Of a stretch of 64,000 nucleotides of DNA, positions 38,042-51,069 are shown piece by piece. Each line of letters opens with the position of its first letter. Within the stretch, counting starts at the first letter, position 1. The notes under the pieces were generated by a model. It worked only from the letters and a program-made list of their open reading frames with translations, searched no databases and was not told the DNA's origin. The position numbers and the translations under genes were made by a program. Where the stretch lies: assembly GCA_026874595.1 (NCBI GenBank), contig CM049311.1, forward strand, positions 65,141,953 through 65,205,952, written 5' to 3'. The DNA comes from Sipunculus nudus. Its lineage: Eukaryota > Annelida > Sipuncula > Golfingiida > Sipunculidae.

Positions 38042-40765
38042 TAACCTCTTTTGATTGGTAACTGGATATGTCTGAGTGACCTAAGGCTAGGATTAAAATT
38101 AAAGATAATAACATGGGAAATATGTCTGTGCTGGCATGGCCATATAAATTGATGTTATCCTTTTGATTTTGAGTTTACAACCATGACAAATCTATTTAAG
38201 TTAATTTCAATCTGATTTGGGCCGGCTGTGACTGATCTGCAAAACCCTGATATATGTATGTGGAAGCTACAGAGCTGCAATCATAAACCACAGTTAAATA
38301 TACCTGGGCCAAGGCTCAGCCTCCATGCCTAAAGGAATTTTTATGCTTATCCTTAAGCAGCTGTATACATGTATCAAAATTCAAACACAGATCACCATGC
38401 TACATCTACCATGTTAGGTGTGACCATTGACTATCTGTCAAAGAGTTCAGTCAGGTCTTAAGATATAATACACAAAATTATTAAATAAAAAACAGGATGA
38501 ATGAAAATCAGAAATTCACTTAGCAAAAGACATTTGATATGCATTAAAGATACTGGGTATAGATTTTTTCCTTGTATGGCCCACGTGGACCTTTCTGTGA
38601 TACTTTGGTGGATTTCCAATAACCCAAATATAATAACTGTGTAACACGGTATAGGCTTACTTTTCACCCTTGTCTGTGTGTTAGCCTGGTTATAAGATGT
38701 CTTGAAATGTTAAAGATTGACTTCAGATAAATTTTTGAAAAATTGACAAAAAAAGTGAATCAGTTTTATTCACAGTTAGATGCAAATCCATGTTCAGATT
38801 CTCAAGTACATCCATCTTCAGCTGATTAAAGGGACAGTCACTGGTGCTGACACCTGGGCGAGAGGTTGTGTAGTATTCACCAGAGATGGAATAATAGATA
38901 TATGATTATATTTTTAAACTAAAAGGAATGATATTAACAAACTCTGGCTTTTGCAGAGCAATTAAGGTGTTATTTGAGTGGGGTCTGTTCCATGAGAGTG
39001 GCTATATTTGTCAATATCAGTTACAATTCTGAAACCTAGAAATATAAAATTTGCATTTGGAATTTAAACCAGACGCTCCAGTTTTACAGTGTCCTGGTGA
39101 AATCAAATAAGATCAAGTGTAGAATCAGATAACATAACCCCTGATTTCAAGATTATTGACCAAAAAGACATGAATAATTTCCATGTTGTATGTCTATTTT
39201 GGTTTAAATGCAAACCTTTATAGATGTCCAGGTATGATGGAGCCCTTCCCTGGCATTGGAATTTTCACACAAATTGTTTACAGTTACATTTGCCAGATCC
39301 CTGGATGTTTGATATGGTATGCATGAGGAGCTATGTATGATGCAGGATTTTGTTTATAGCAGCATTGTCAGGGAATATTTCACAGACAAATTTCATGGTA
39401 CATAGTTGAAACTTACTCCTTGGAACTCTGCAAATGGTCACTTGAATATTATCACTAACAATGTAGATTGAGACTACAATATAAACAAATAAAACAATTC
39501 TGCACAATCCCAAGTTCTAAATAAATTCTAATATCCTGGTCCAGAACCTTTCTTAACTTTATGATTGAAAGTTTATTAACAGGACATTTTATCACTGTTA
39601 CATCCAGAAACTCATAATTCATTGACCAAATAGGTCATGGCAAACAAACCCTGCTTGGAAACCTGAAATTCAGCCACTGTGTTCTTGTTATAATTGGAGT
39701 CTGGTGCTAAAATTTTCATTGCCAGTATTACAATAAGTGGAGATCAAAGAGAAAAATAAAATGCTGGATGTTTTACAAATCAATGTCATTGAAGCATACT
39801 CATGCAGGAAACATCTGTAGACATTTCAAAGAATAATTGCAGAATGTAAGAGAGGATGCACATGTGTACCTAAATACATATGTCACATCATGCAGAAAGA
39901 CACGAGGCAAGATATTTTGAGTATAATTTGTATTAAAAGAGCATAATTATTGATATTTTAAAAATATTTTTAAGCATATGCAGTACACTGACATGACAAT
40001 ATTTGGCTATCAGTTTATATACCAGGTAAGTGTGACTATCAAGGTACAGTTCCACAGGTGATGCATTCTTTAATGGGCACTTTAATAGCAGAGTAAGACA
40101 TGGGGTGTGTAATGGTATGGACAGACTGGGTTACTAAGGCTTGGTACAGAGGAGGCTGTGTGTGTAACACTTAGTGATGGAAGGTTATTTATGAGATGGG
40201 CAAATGAGGGCTTCAACATGGCTTAATGAGGAATTGTGAACAGAAGACCAAGAGAGCCCAAGAGGATATATTTAGATGATGACTCGGAGAAAACATAAAC
40301 ACAAGTGAGGTATTGTAAGTGCAAGGGCCCATGATGTGTGTAGCCTTGGCACTTTTAACACTAACTCATCAGTGTAACACCTACTTTTCCAGGAACTGTC
40401 ACAATGATAAGGTCCCCTAATAGGTTTTCCTGGATTCTTATAAATCTTGTCCTGCCATGCTGGTTAATTGGAGCAGGAATAAAACAGGTGCTTGCTGCAG
40501 ATGAAAGTTATAATGGCTAAAACCTACAAGTGCCGGTTGTTGACACTTGTTTCTTTCTTCAGGATAGGATCCACTCAGGCCACGTCCATTCATTACTGTG
40601 GTCACTGACTTGCTGTCCCATTTAATGTTTTTTTTTTTCCTAGTCCCCAATCCTTTTAGCATTTTGAAGTTTGAAATTTCCCATCTCATCAGAAAATCTT
40701 TTATGTTTTAATTAAAATCCCTATCTCTCTGGTTTATGCCAGTTTTGAACTTTAAATTTTATTGT

Positions 40766-42220
40766 ATCCGCCAAAATAAAGTTTTGGGGATACTATGTTT
40801 TTGACCGGGTTCTGCGTCGCCATGTTCTTTTCCAGAGAACCCCTCTGAGACTACTGGACGGATTTTTCCGAAACTTACACCAGTTATTGGGTCTCATGTG
40901 AACTGGTGCCTTACCAATTTGCGTTGACCTTTGACCTTTCCTCTCAGCATCCATTTGTGGGTCTATTTCCACACATAAACCCACATATCTCTGGAACAGT
41001 TTGACCGATCAGGAACAGAATTTTGTACAAATGTAGCCCTTGGATAGCTTTATAACATATACAAAAAATGGTGGCGCCACCTGCAACCACCTTTGCACAC
41101 TGTCCATCTGTTTGTCTGCCTTTGGTTAAAATCACTCATATCTCCGAAGTGGATTGACTAATTCACCTGAAATTTGGCATGCGTATACATCCTGGATAGC
41201 TTTCTTGATTTTATGATAGTTGGCGCCACCTACATTAATTCACGTTCATGCTGCAGACATCCATGCTTATATCTCTGGACTGGTTTGACGTATCTTCCTG
41301 AAAATTTGCATGTGTATAGATCTCACATAGCTCTTTACCATACACAAAACTGGTGGCGCCACCTGCAACCATTTTTACACAGCGTCCATCTGTTTGTCTG
41401 CGTTGGGATAAAATCTCTCATATCTCGGCAGTGTTTCCACATATTTGCCTAAAATTTCGCAGGTTTATACAGCCTGAACAGCTTTCTTGATTTTATGACA
41501 GGTGGCGCCACCTAAATTCTAGTTTACGCTGTAGACATCTAAGCTCATATCTCGGGAACCGTTTGACTGATTGGGCCAAAATTTTTCAATGTTTATAGAT
41601 CTCACATAGCTCTTTATCATACGCAAAACTGGTGGTGCCACCTGCAACCATTTTTGGAAAGCGTCCATCTGTTTGTTTGCTGTGGGATAAAATCACTCAT
41701 AACTTGGCAGTGGTTTAACATATCTTCCTAAAATTTTGCAGGTTTATACATCAGGGACAGCTTTCTTGATTTTATGACAGGTGGCACCACCTACATTATA
41801 GTTTACGCAGCAGACATCCAAGCTCATATCTGGGGAACTGTTTGACCGATTGGGCCAAAACTTTGCATGTGTATAGATCTCACATAGCTCTTTATCATAC
41901 ACAAAACTGGAGGGGCCTTCTGCAAACATTTTTGCACAGCGTCTGTTTGTTTGTCTGCCGTGGGCTAAAATCACTCATATCTCAGTAGTGGTTTGACTTA
42001 TCTGCCTAAAATTTTGCATGTTTATACATCTTGGCTAGTTTCTTGATTTTTTTTGGCGGATGGTGCCACCTACATACACATTTTGGCTGCAGACATCCAT
42101 GCTAATATGCAACACACCTCACTCTATTTCCCCTTGCCACTCAATCCATACCTCACTTCACCCGTTCCATTCTGATTTTGGCGGATACACGCAATCACTT
42201 GTTGACTACCCGTATTCTAG
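40766..42220 (+). mobile_element. F1 tandem-core element, copy 1
   Basis: It starts TATCCGCCAAAA with a nearby inverted arm (GTTTTGGGGATAC). Diverged ~140/280-bp core units each carry GGTGGCGCCACC-like palindromes and 'CATATCTC'. Near the end is TTTTGGCGGATAC, the inverted copy of the start. Then come a weakened hairpin (GCAATCACTTGTTGACTAC) and CCGTATTCTAG ending at 42220, followed by TT. Confidence 0.75.
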
Positions 42221-44492
42221 TTATATTAAAAATGGAGTCACCCACGAACATTTGTCTGTTTGTCTATCTTTCTCTCTTAAAGGAAAGAAAAGTGCAGTGG
42301 ATGAATTGTGCACTTTTCTATATGATATATTGTGATTCATTTGTTTATTCACTGTCATTAATGTTGTCTAGTTCATGATACTTTTCTTGTGAAACCGTAC
42401 AAATTACTGTATATATAAGTAGTATTAAACAGATTTTAAGTCACTGTTCTTCTTTGTTCTGGAGTTAAATAAAGTTTCATGCTCAAGAAGTCCATGCCAC
42501 TGTGCTTCAGGTATAATAACTAATAAAACAACCCTTTTGATTGGTTTGATTATGGACAGGTTAGCCAATCAGGTGCCCTTTAACTGATGTCTCACCAGTG
42601 ATGTTACACATGACACTTCTTTGATTATTAATGTAGGGGGTTCACTTATTAAAAATCTGGCTGTTAGTACAACAATCTGTTGTATGGTCATGTATCATCA
42701 ACATCTCGATACAGGGACGTCTGATGATAAAAAAATTTGACTTTATATTTGGGTATATTGATGCACCAGTGAACCATTACATCCCTAGATAATAGCAATT
42801 TAAAACAAACATTTGTAGGACTGGACTGGGTGATAGTTAGGACTAGTTCCCTTCTGAAGCATTCTCAGTCGATTACAGTGCTAAATAAAGAGGCTTCTTA
42901 CATAGTTTCAGATAAACTAGTATATAATATTACATTCAAAAACAAAACATGGAACATCCTTGAAGATTTATCAGCTGAGCTTATATCTTATTTTAGTAAA
43001 TGGCAAAATAATATGTTTTAATAGGTAAGTCCACAAAGGTATATGGTTGTCTGTGTATTTTAATTATGTAAAAGAGTGGTTTAAGTCAGGTTATAAAACA
43101 TAGCAAAAGATGATTTTCCTTTGGGGTATGCAAACCATATTGGTAATAACAGGGAATACAGTTGTAATACCATTTTCAGGTATTGCATTAATTTTAAGGT
43201 GTGAGGTTGTCTAGATACTAAAATAAACAGGTACAGGTTAGTTAACCATTAGGTGATGTGATTTTTCTTATCTTTCATAGAAATGGTGATATTGGGAGTA
43301 GAGGAAGAGCAGGATGAATATTGATTGCATCTCTTGCCAGATATTCCATCTCTGGCCAATATTTTCAGCACTAGGGAAACTTGTCAACAGATATGAAGCT
43401 ATTGGGGAAGACAGGCTGTGTTATTTCTCTCAAGAGCTGGGACATCTTTGCTCTGATGATTTGTCTGAGATTGTACATACTAAGCACGCATATTGACTGA
43501 GAAGAGATGGGAGACTTTGGTCAAGCCAGATTGGCAGTAGCAACATTTTCAGACAAAATCAAAGGGTTCCATTTTAATAGACCTGTCAAGTAGTCCCATG
43601 GTGACAATGGGGAATATAACATGAATGTTATGATTGATTTCTTGAGGGACTTTTGTTGTGTAACGTGAGGAGAGGTAGAGGATGTGTATTGATTTACGTA
43701 TGGGGGTGCTGGTGGACCAAGCAGAAGGGTACCAGTCCCTGTGCCAGCCGCTGGCCTTCTATTGATTTTACCAGGCCAGGCCAAGTAGATCTAGCTCTTG
43801 TCTTCTCTGGAATTTGTTTAATCCTTGTACATCCGCCTATCTGTCAGTTTTTACTACCAAGATCACTGCACACACCACCAGTTTGCTGCAATTCCTCAGT
43901 TAAATAATATACTTTATACTGAAATTCAATTTTAAAATTTCTGTTCAAAGATCATGTAAGATAGTCACCTTTTGAAGGCTATTAAAAATCTAGCAAAAAA
44001 AATGGAAGTTTTGAAGTTTAAGGTTTTACCTTTTTGTTTTATATCCTTTTATAGACTTGAGATTTGTGTTGGAATCACAGCTCAAACGGTTGAAAAACAG
44101 CTGACCTTCTGAGGCATAGATTTGCTCTAATGTGTTATTTATATGTCAGTTGACTTATAGATTATCCCTGTGTGTAAAATCCAGAAATCCAGAGCTCAGT
44201 AAAATGACATCATTCTTATCATATTGTTATCTACAAACTGATACAGTGGACAGAATTACATAGCTTCTTTTAATTGAAAAAAAAAATCTTATCCTTTAAG
44301 ATCATGGAAAACTCTTGAGATATCTTTTTTTTAAGGGGCCTATTCTGTTATCTGGTGTCTATTAACTAAAGATAATCCCTGGAAACTTGCCAGAAAATGG
44401 CAATCCCATCACACACAGGCTGTTTGTTTTGTTTATATCCAAATAATTGTATCCGCCAAAACAGAGTTTTGCGGATACTATGTTTTCAGCTG

Positions 44493-44526
<34 letters not shown>
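44493..44526. repeat. (GCC)n microsatellite inside F1
   Basis: About eleven GCC triplets. The other F1 copies have only short G/C-rich sequence here. Confidence 0.9.
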
Positions 44527-44527
<1 letters not shown>

Positions 44528-44759
44528 GTAGGTGTCCGGAGAACTCCTCCCTAACCGCTGGGCGGAATTTTCCGAAACCCGGGATTATGTTCGGGTCACA
44601 TGTGAACTGCTGCGCCCCGATTTTGTTTTGACCTCTGACCTTTCCTTTGCGATCTGCGTCCGTTTGTGCGTCTGTTTCCACACATAAACCCACATATCTC
44701 GGGAACCGTTTGACCGATCAGGAAAATTTTTTGGCACAAATGTAGCCCTCGGAGAGCTT

Positions 44760-46040
44760 TATAACATACACCAAAAATGGTGGCGCCACCTGCAACCATG
44801 TTAGCACAGTGTCCATCTGTTTGTCTGCCTTGGGTTAAAATCACTCATATCTCTGCAGTGACTTGACTAATTCACCTGAAATTGGGCATGCGTAAACATC
44901 CTGGATAGCTTTTCTGATTTTATGACAGGTGGCGCCACCTACATTCACGTTTACGCTGCAGACATCCAAGCTCATATCTCGGGAACTGTTTGACCGATCA
45001 GGAAAATTCTTTTGCACAAATGTAGCCCTTGGAGAGCTTTATAACATACACCAAAAATGGTGGCGCCACCTGCAACCATGTTTGCACAGTGTCCATCTGT
45101 TCGTCTGCCTTGGGTTAAAATCACTCATATCTCTGCAGTGACTTGACTAATTCACCTGAAATTGGGCATGCGTATACATCCTGGATAGCTTTTCTGATTT
45201 TATGACAGGTGGCGCCACCTACATTCATGTTTACGCTGCAGACATCAAAAGTCATATCTCGGGAACCGTTTGACTGATCAGGAAAATTCTTTTGCACAAA
45301 TGTAGCCCTTGGAGAGCTTTATAACATACACCAAAAATGGTGGCGCCACCTGCAACCATGTTTGCACAGTGTCCATCTGTTTGTCTGCCTTGGGTTAAAA
45401 TCACTCATATCTCTGCAGTGACTTGACTAATTCACCTGAAATTTAGCATGCGTATACATCCTGGATAGCTTTTCTGATTTTATGACAGGTGGCGCCACCT
45501 ACATTCACGTTTACGCTGCAGACATCCAAGCTCATATCTCAGGAACCGTTTGACCGATCAGGAAAATTCTTTTGCACAAATGTAGCCCTTGGAGAGCTTT
45601 ATAACATACACCAAAAATGGTGGCGCTACCTGCAACCATGTTTGCACAGTGTCCATCTGTTTGTCTGCCTTGGGTTAAAATCACTCATATCTCTGCAGTG
45701 ACTTGACTAATTCACCTGAAATTTAGCATGCGTATACATCCTGGATAGCTTTTCTGATTTTATGACAGGTGGCGCCACCTACATTCACGTTTACGCTGCA
45801 GACATCCAAGCTCATATCTCAGGAACCGTTTGACCGATCAGGAAAATTTTTTTGCACAAATGTAGCCCTTGGAGAGCTTTATAACATACACCAAAAATGG
45901 TGGCACCACCTGCAACCATGTTTGCACAGTGTCCATCTGTTCGTCTGCCTTGGGTTAAAATCACTCATATTTCTGCAGTGGTTTGACTAATTCACCTAAA
46001 ATTCGGCATGCTTATACATCCTGGATAGCTTTTCTGATTT
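44760..46040 (+). repeat. 280-bp minisatellite core of F1 copy 2
   Basis: Anchors at 44780, 45060, 45340, 45620 and 45900 are spaced exactly 280 bp. Only scattered substitutions distinguish units. Each unit is itself two diverged half-units, each with the 12-bp palindrome. Confidence 0.9.
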
Positions 46041-49000
46041 TATGACAGGTGGCGCCACCTACAATCAAGTTTACGCTGCAGACATCCAAGCTCATATCTA
46101 GGGAACCGTTTGACCGATTGGGCCAAAATTTTGCATGTGTATAAATCTCACATAGCTCTTTATCATACGCAAAACTGGTGGCGCCACCTGCAGCCATGTT
46201 TGCACAGCTCCCATCTGTTTGTCTGCCATGGGATAAAATATCCATGCTAATATGCAACACTTCACCCGTTCCACTCTGATTTAGGCGGATACAAGTAGTC
46301 GCTTGTCGACTACCCGTATTCTAGTTCTAACATGGGGGCCACCATGGGACAATATTTGTTGAAAGTACTTAAGATAATAATCTTATAAAATCATTTCACA
46401 ATTTGTGCTTCTGTATTTCAGGTTTAATGTACACAACAAAAGGAATAATCTCATTGAAATCATTACCAGTAATTAAGTTATTAGGCTAAACTTCAGAAGA
46501 TCTGTTAGGATATCTGCATTTTGTTCAGTACATTGAGACTAATCGGGAGACTGGTTAAGTTTTATAGTGTTTTTTTTTTACATCACAGAAACAAGTGTTT
46601 TGCAATTATGTTCTCCCAACCCAAAGGCCATCAATACATGTAAATAACAAAAAACTACCCAATCCATCAGCCAGGCAAAAAAGACAGCTGAGAAATTTTA
46701 TTCATCAATTCTGCCAAATGGTGTGTCCTGATGAATTGACTGGCCCTTAAAAACTTGTGATAAAAAAAAAAAGAAAAAAAATTAAGAGCATGCCCTCTTT
46801 GACTTATGTACTGTGTTACTTTGCAATTTGTTCATCTGAAGCCATTATTCATGTGGCTGTTAAAAAGCTAGGTATTTGTATTGAACTTGTAAAACTTCTT
46901 TTATAGGTGTCTTTATATACTGATTATAAAGTTACATACCCACATTTAGTTGTGGTCAGTGATCTGTTTGACTTAATTCCCATGACCCATGCCCATGGTG
47001 TTTTACATGAATGGAACAAAGCTTCTTGGGTAATGGGTGTAAATGTTATATTTTGTTATCACTAAACAGTTATGCATCCCTCACCTTCTTTGTGTGTTTG
47101 TTTGTCAGATTGATTCAATTTGGTTGTTCACACAATCTCTTCAAAAGCACACATTGATTTTCTGTGAATTAATGTTGTAAGGTGGGGTATTTGCCAAGGA
47201 ACAGATACTCATACAATGAGGTAGATCAGAAAAATAATAAGAAATGTTGTGATGTTGGTATTTTTTTTTTCAAGAGACCTGAAATTTAAAGCATGACATA
47301 GTTGCAGAATTATGACAGAAATATGATACACACGTAATATACCTACACACATTAAAATATACAACCCTTTATATATTTGATCAGCCTTTAATTAAAAGTT
47401 GTATTTCAAACCAAAAAATGCCAGATCTCTCCATGCAACTGTAGTATTTTCTGTACTCCATTTTTAAAATGTGTAAACTTTCAGTCAGCCACAAGGTACA
47501 AGAAATCCTTGGACTTGGCTAGGTTACATTTTATATAAAACAGTTCTCTAACCTTGGCAATAAACTGACAAAATGGTATGTTTTATTACATCTAATAAGA
47601 TGTAGTTGAGGATGGTAAAATTTTTCTTTTGCAAGATTGTAAGGGAAAATCACATCTAAAAGATGAAATTTATGGAACATAGTTGCAGTTACAGCAAAAC
47701 TTTGACAGGAGATTTATAAATTTTACTGGCGTCCTCATTTTATGTTAGCTTTAAACCTGTGTAAATTATCTTTTTGCTGTAATTGTTTGTAGAATAACTG
47801 GGAATTGGATGACAAACAGATACATTGAACCTGTGGTGTGTCCATTAGCAGTAACTTTTGACTTCGCCAGCCATGGGGGAAGTATCTATGTTCCAATTAT
47901 CAGGAAGCTTTTTCTTAATGTCTTTAGAATACGCTCCAGTCTCAGGTTTACCTGCCTTAGGACAGTGTAGGAGGTGTCCTCCGCACTATCATTTGCTCAG
48001 TGATATATGGTCCTGTCCACGGTGTCGTCCCAAAGGCTTCATTGCATGTGGTCCCTAGTGGCGCTGTGCTAGGTAAATCACAACATATGTCCCACCACTT
48101 GTCAAGTAAATTTGAGTTAATATCAACTTGCTTGGGCTGTCATCTCAGCTTAGACCTGCAGCGTTTTTCAGATTCACAACCAGCTACATGAATCATAAAA
48201 CCTAAATGTTGTCACATTTTTCTACTCAGAGTTTGAAATTGTCAGTACCTGTGCTATTATTATGTGCTGTATTTCCTTGTAATAAGCCCACTTGGGCTGC
48301 AGAAAATTCACTCTGGGCATGCAAGGAAACCAGAGAGCACAGATTTAAAGGTCTGTTTTCCTTAAAAATATTGATAAATTAATAGACATAGTAATTGTTT
48401 TTTATTAAAATAAATGTTTATAAATTAAAAATGTATAATTAAAAAAATCTGAATATTGTAACGTAACAAATTTAGGTCAAGCAAATGTATTCCAAATCTC
48501 ATTTTATTATCATATAACATAATTGCCTATGAAAAAATATTAATATAGAATTTACATAAAATAAGCCCAATTCCTGGAGGAAAAACATTTTTTCTATCTA
48601 TTTTTCCACTAAAAACATGAGGTTGTGTGATTTGTTCAAAAACTATTAGCACATCTATGAGCACTGTCAACTTGGCAGTGGTGTCACACACTGGGAAATC
48701 CCCTGTGACTAAAGATTCAAGATCTCAGTAAAAGCACAGTATTTCTGCCTCTGTCAGTCCCAAATTTTCAGCAGAGAATAAAAACAACATGCATTACTAG
48801 ATCTGAGTTGTTGATAAAACTCAGTCCATGATGTCACATGTGTACCAGCCAATCAAATCAGGACAAAGTCTGGGTTCTGGATGAAATCCTCCCATCACAC
48901 AACAAACGCACATGGAATAGGTTTACTTAACCTTCAGGACTTCAAAATTTTCCTTTGTGAAATCTTAAAACTCAGGACTGTCATTGTCTGTCAACAGTTT

Positions 49001-50835
49001 GATTTTCCAGGATCTCTTTGTCCATATGGGTTCAGCAATTAATATTATTGTAACACACATTTTTATGCATTTTTCTTCAGTTGCTCCAGATCATAATTAT
49101 CAGTATTACTTCAATAACAGGTAATAACAGGATTACTGTTCATTATTTTGAAGAAGCAACCAGTATTCCAGCATACACTAATGATTGATATCTCTTGGAG
49201 ATGATAATGACAGCAGTACCAATATTCATCATTATGAGTATATGTGTTATCACTAGTGCTCAAAGTAATGAATGAATGTCATGCTTATGATTACACTATT
49301 AATTATCACATCCCATTACCCAAGATATCATTTTCTTCCCACTGTTTACATAGCAATCATAAATGAGTACTTGACTGATTATATTAGCTTTTTAGAGATA
49401 ACATTTTGGAAGACATCAGACTAGCTTACTGCAGAGTTATTTTGCAGGGGGCATTGTTATTGATGGTAGGCTGTACTACGTAGACTGATCATTGAATGGT
49501 GCCATTATGAGCCACTGTGTGAGCCTAATAAGGGCTACAGCTAGCTACAAGCTGTCATTGATAGAGGAGGCTGTTGTCCCGCTTGTGCAGTGATTTTCCA
49601 GCCAGCGGTGGAAGCCTGGAAGTGACCAGTTTTACTTTGGGTGGCCTGCCTCGTCTTTCAGCGATTGATGAATGTTCTCAGTGTTGCCAGCTTGGTTCAG
49701 TGCAGAGAGGGCATGTTGCTGGCCTGCCGGTTGTTGCTGCGGATACCCGCATCCCCATGGTTATTGTCCTCCGATGAACAAGATTTGCAGCAGTTTATGC
49801 ATTTCTTTGGGTGGCCAAGAATGATAGGAGCCTGGCACATCTTTTGTTGCTGAGCTGAGCCCATATTCCCTTTCTTCTGATGATTCTGTATCTGTAGATA
49901 ACCCATGTAAATATCTCTCATGTCAACGTGGTTGATGTTCTCTGCTAACAAACTCAAGGTCCTTCATGTCTTCTAATTGATTTTCCACTCTTTTCCGGCT
50001 ATTCTGGCTCCTTAATTGATAGCCCTCTTTTGAATCTGTTGTTGCTGATGAGGATTCATCAGAAGCCTGGCTTTATCTGAAGATTTGAACTGTGTCGTTA
50101 TGGATTTTGCTTCGGTGACTTAATGATATTGAACATTAGCTATTTAGTGAAGCTATTGACCATTTCACAATTAATTTTTCCTTGTGAGTGAAAGGAGATT
50201 TTCTGACAAAAAGAAAAAGTCTTTTGATCACATATAATAGGTATTTAGTCCTTTAAGAAATACAACCAGAATTTTGCTGTGTTATAAACATAATACAGAT
50301 AAATCATCTTATAGTAAAGGGACAAATGAAGATCCCCATTCATCATTGCACTCTTTATGTGTTCACTGGGCATGATTGCCTGTTCACATGGTTCTCCTAG
50401 AAAAACTGGATATATATAGAAAGTAGAACATCCCACAGTTTGTAGCATGCACCCAGTTTGAGTTCATCTGATGAAAGATTAACTGAGATTTAGCAAAGTA
50501 TTCTTTAAGCATGATTTTATGCCATTTGTAATTTAACTAAAAGTTAACTACTTACAGATTGTGGTAAATAGCAAAATTTGATAGAATTTGCCTGTTCTCA
50601 CTTAGCTGGTTATGAGTGTTAACATTAAATTGCTTATTTTTGAGTATAAATTAATCTATAAATTATTAATTGATAGTTATTAATTTAAGCAAGATACAAC
50701 ATACTATTCATTGGACACATTTGGCTGAACATGTTATAGAAAAAGAGAAATCCAGAATATGGAGCAAAATTTGTCATCATTTGCCATGAGGTTTGCTTAT
50801 TTCAGAGCATATTGTTTTTAAATCAGGAAACAGGA

Positions 50836-50973
50836 TGGATGTGCCCTAGTAGTCAATAAGTTATAAGTGGTTGTGTGTGTTCTCTAGTTGTTATTAGGGG
50901 GTTGTGTGTGCCCTAGTGGTGATAGGGGTTTGGATGTGCCCTAGCATTTATGTGTGGGTTGGGTGTGCTCTAG
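50836..50973. repeat. GTGTGCCCTAGTGGT-type minisatellite, left part
   Basis: Units of roughly 35-40 bp of the form GGGTTGGGTGTGCCCTAGT-GTTATTA. The array resumes at 54143 on the other side of an F2 insertion. Confidence 0.75.
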
Positions 50974-51034
50974 TTAGCTCAGCTGACTATAAGTCATCTG
51001 AGCTATAGTCATGGTCCATTGTCCGTTGTCCGTC

Positions 51035-51069
<35 letters not shown>

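Larger units (their letters stand above)
44450..46324 (+). mobile_element. F1 tandem-core element, copy 2 (youngest core)
   Basis: The 5' hairpin is GTATCCGC-AAAAC/GTTTT-GCGGATAC (44449-44478), followed by a GCC microsatellite at 44493-44526. At least five 280-bp units are nearly identical, with the palindrome GGTGGCGCCACC at 44779 and every 280 bp after it. The 3' end has GGCGGATAC, the perfect hairpin GTAGTCG-CTTGT-CGACTAC, seven bases and CTAG ending at 46324, then TT. The CTAG after a hairpin fits the Helitron CTRR rule. Confidence 0.8.

Noticed and set aside
44929-45990. Repeated ~70-codon ORFs
   Set aside because: They follow the 280-bp repeat and have no conserved protein signal.
44760-46040. 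CRISPR-like regular spacing
   Set aside because: Units are 280 bp with no unique spacers, in an animal genome; it is a minisatellite core.
47858-49853. Several 60-70 codon ORFs considered as DENND5 exon 3
   Set aside because: None continues the expected DENND5 sequence or has matching splice phase.
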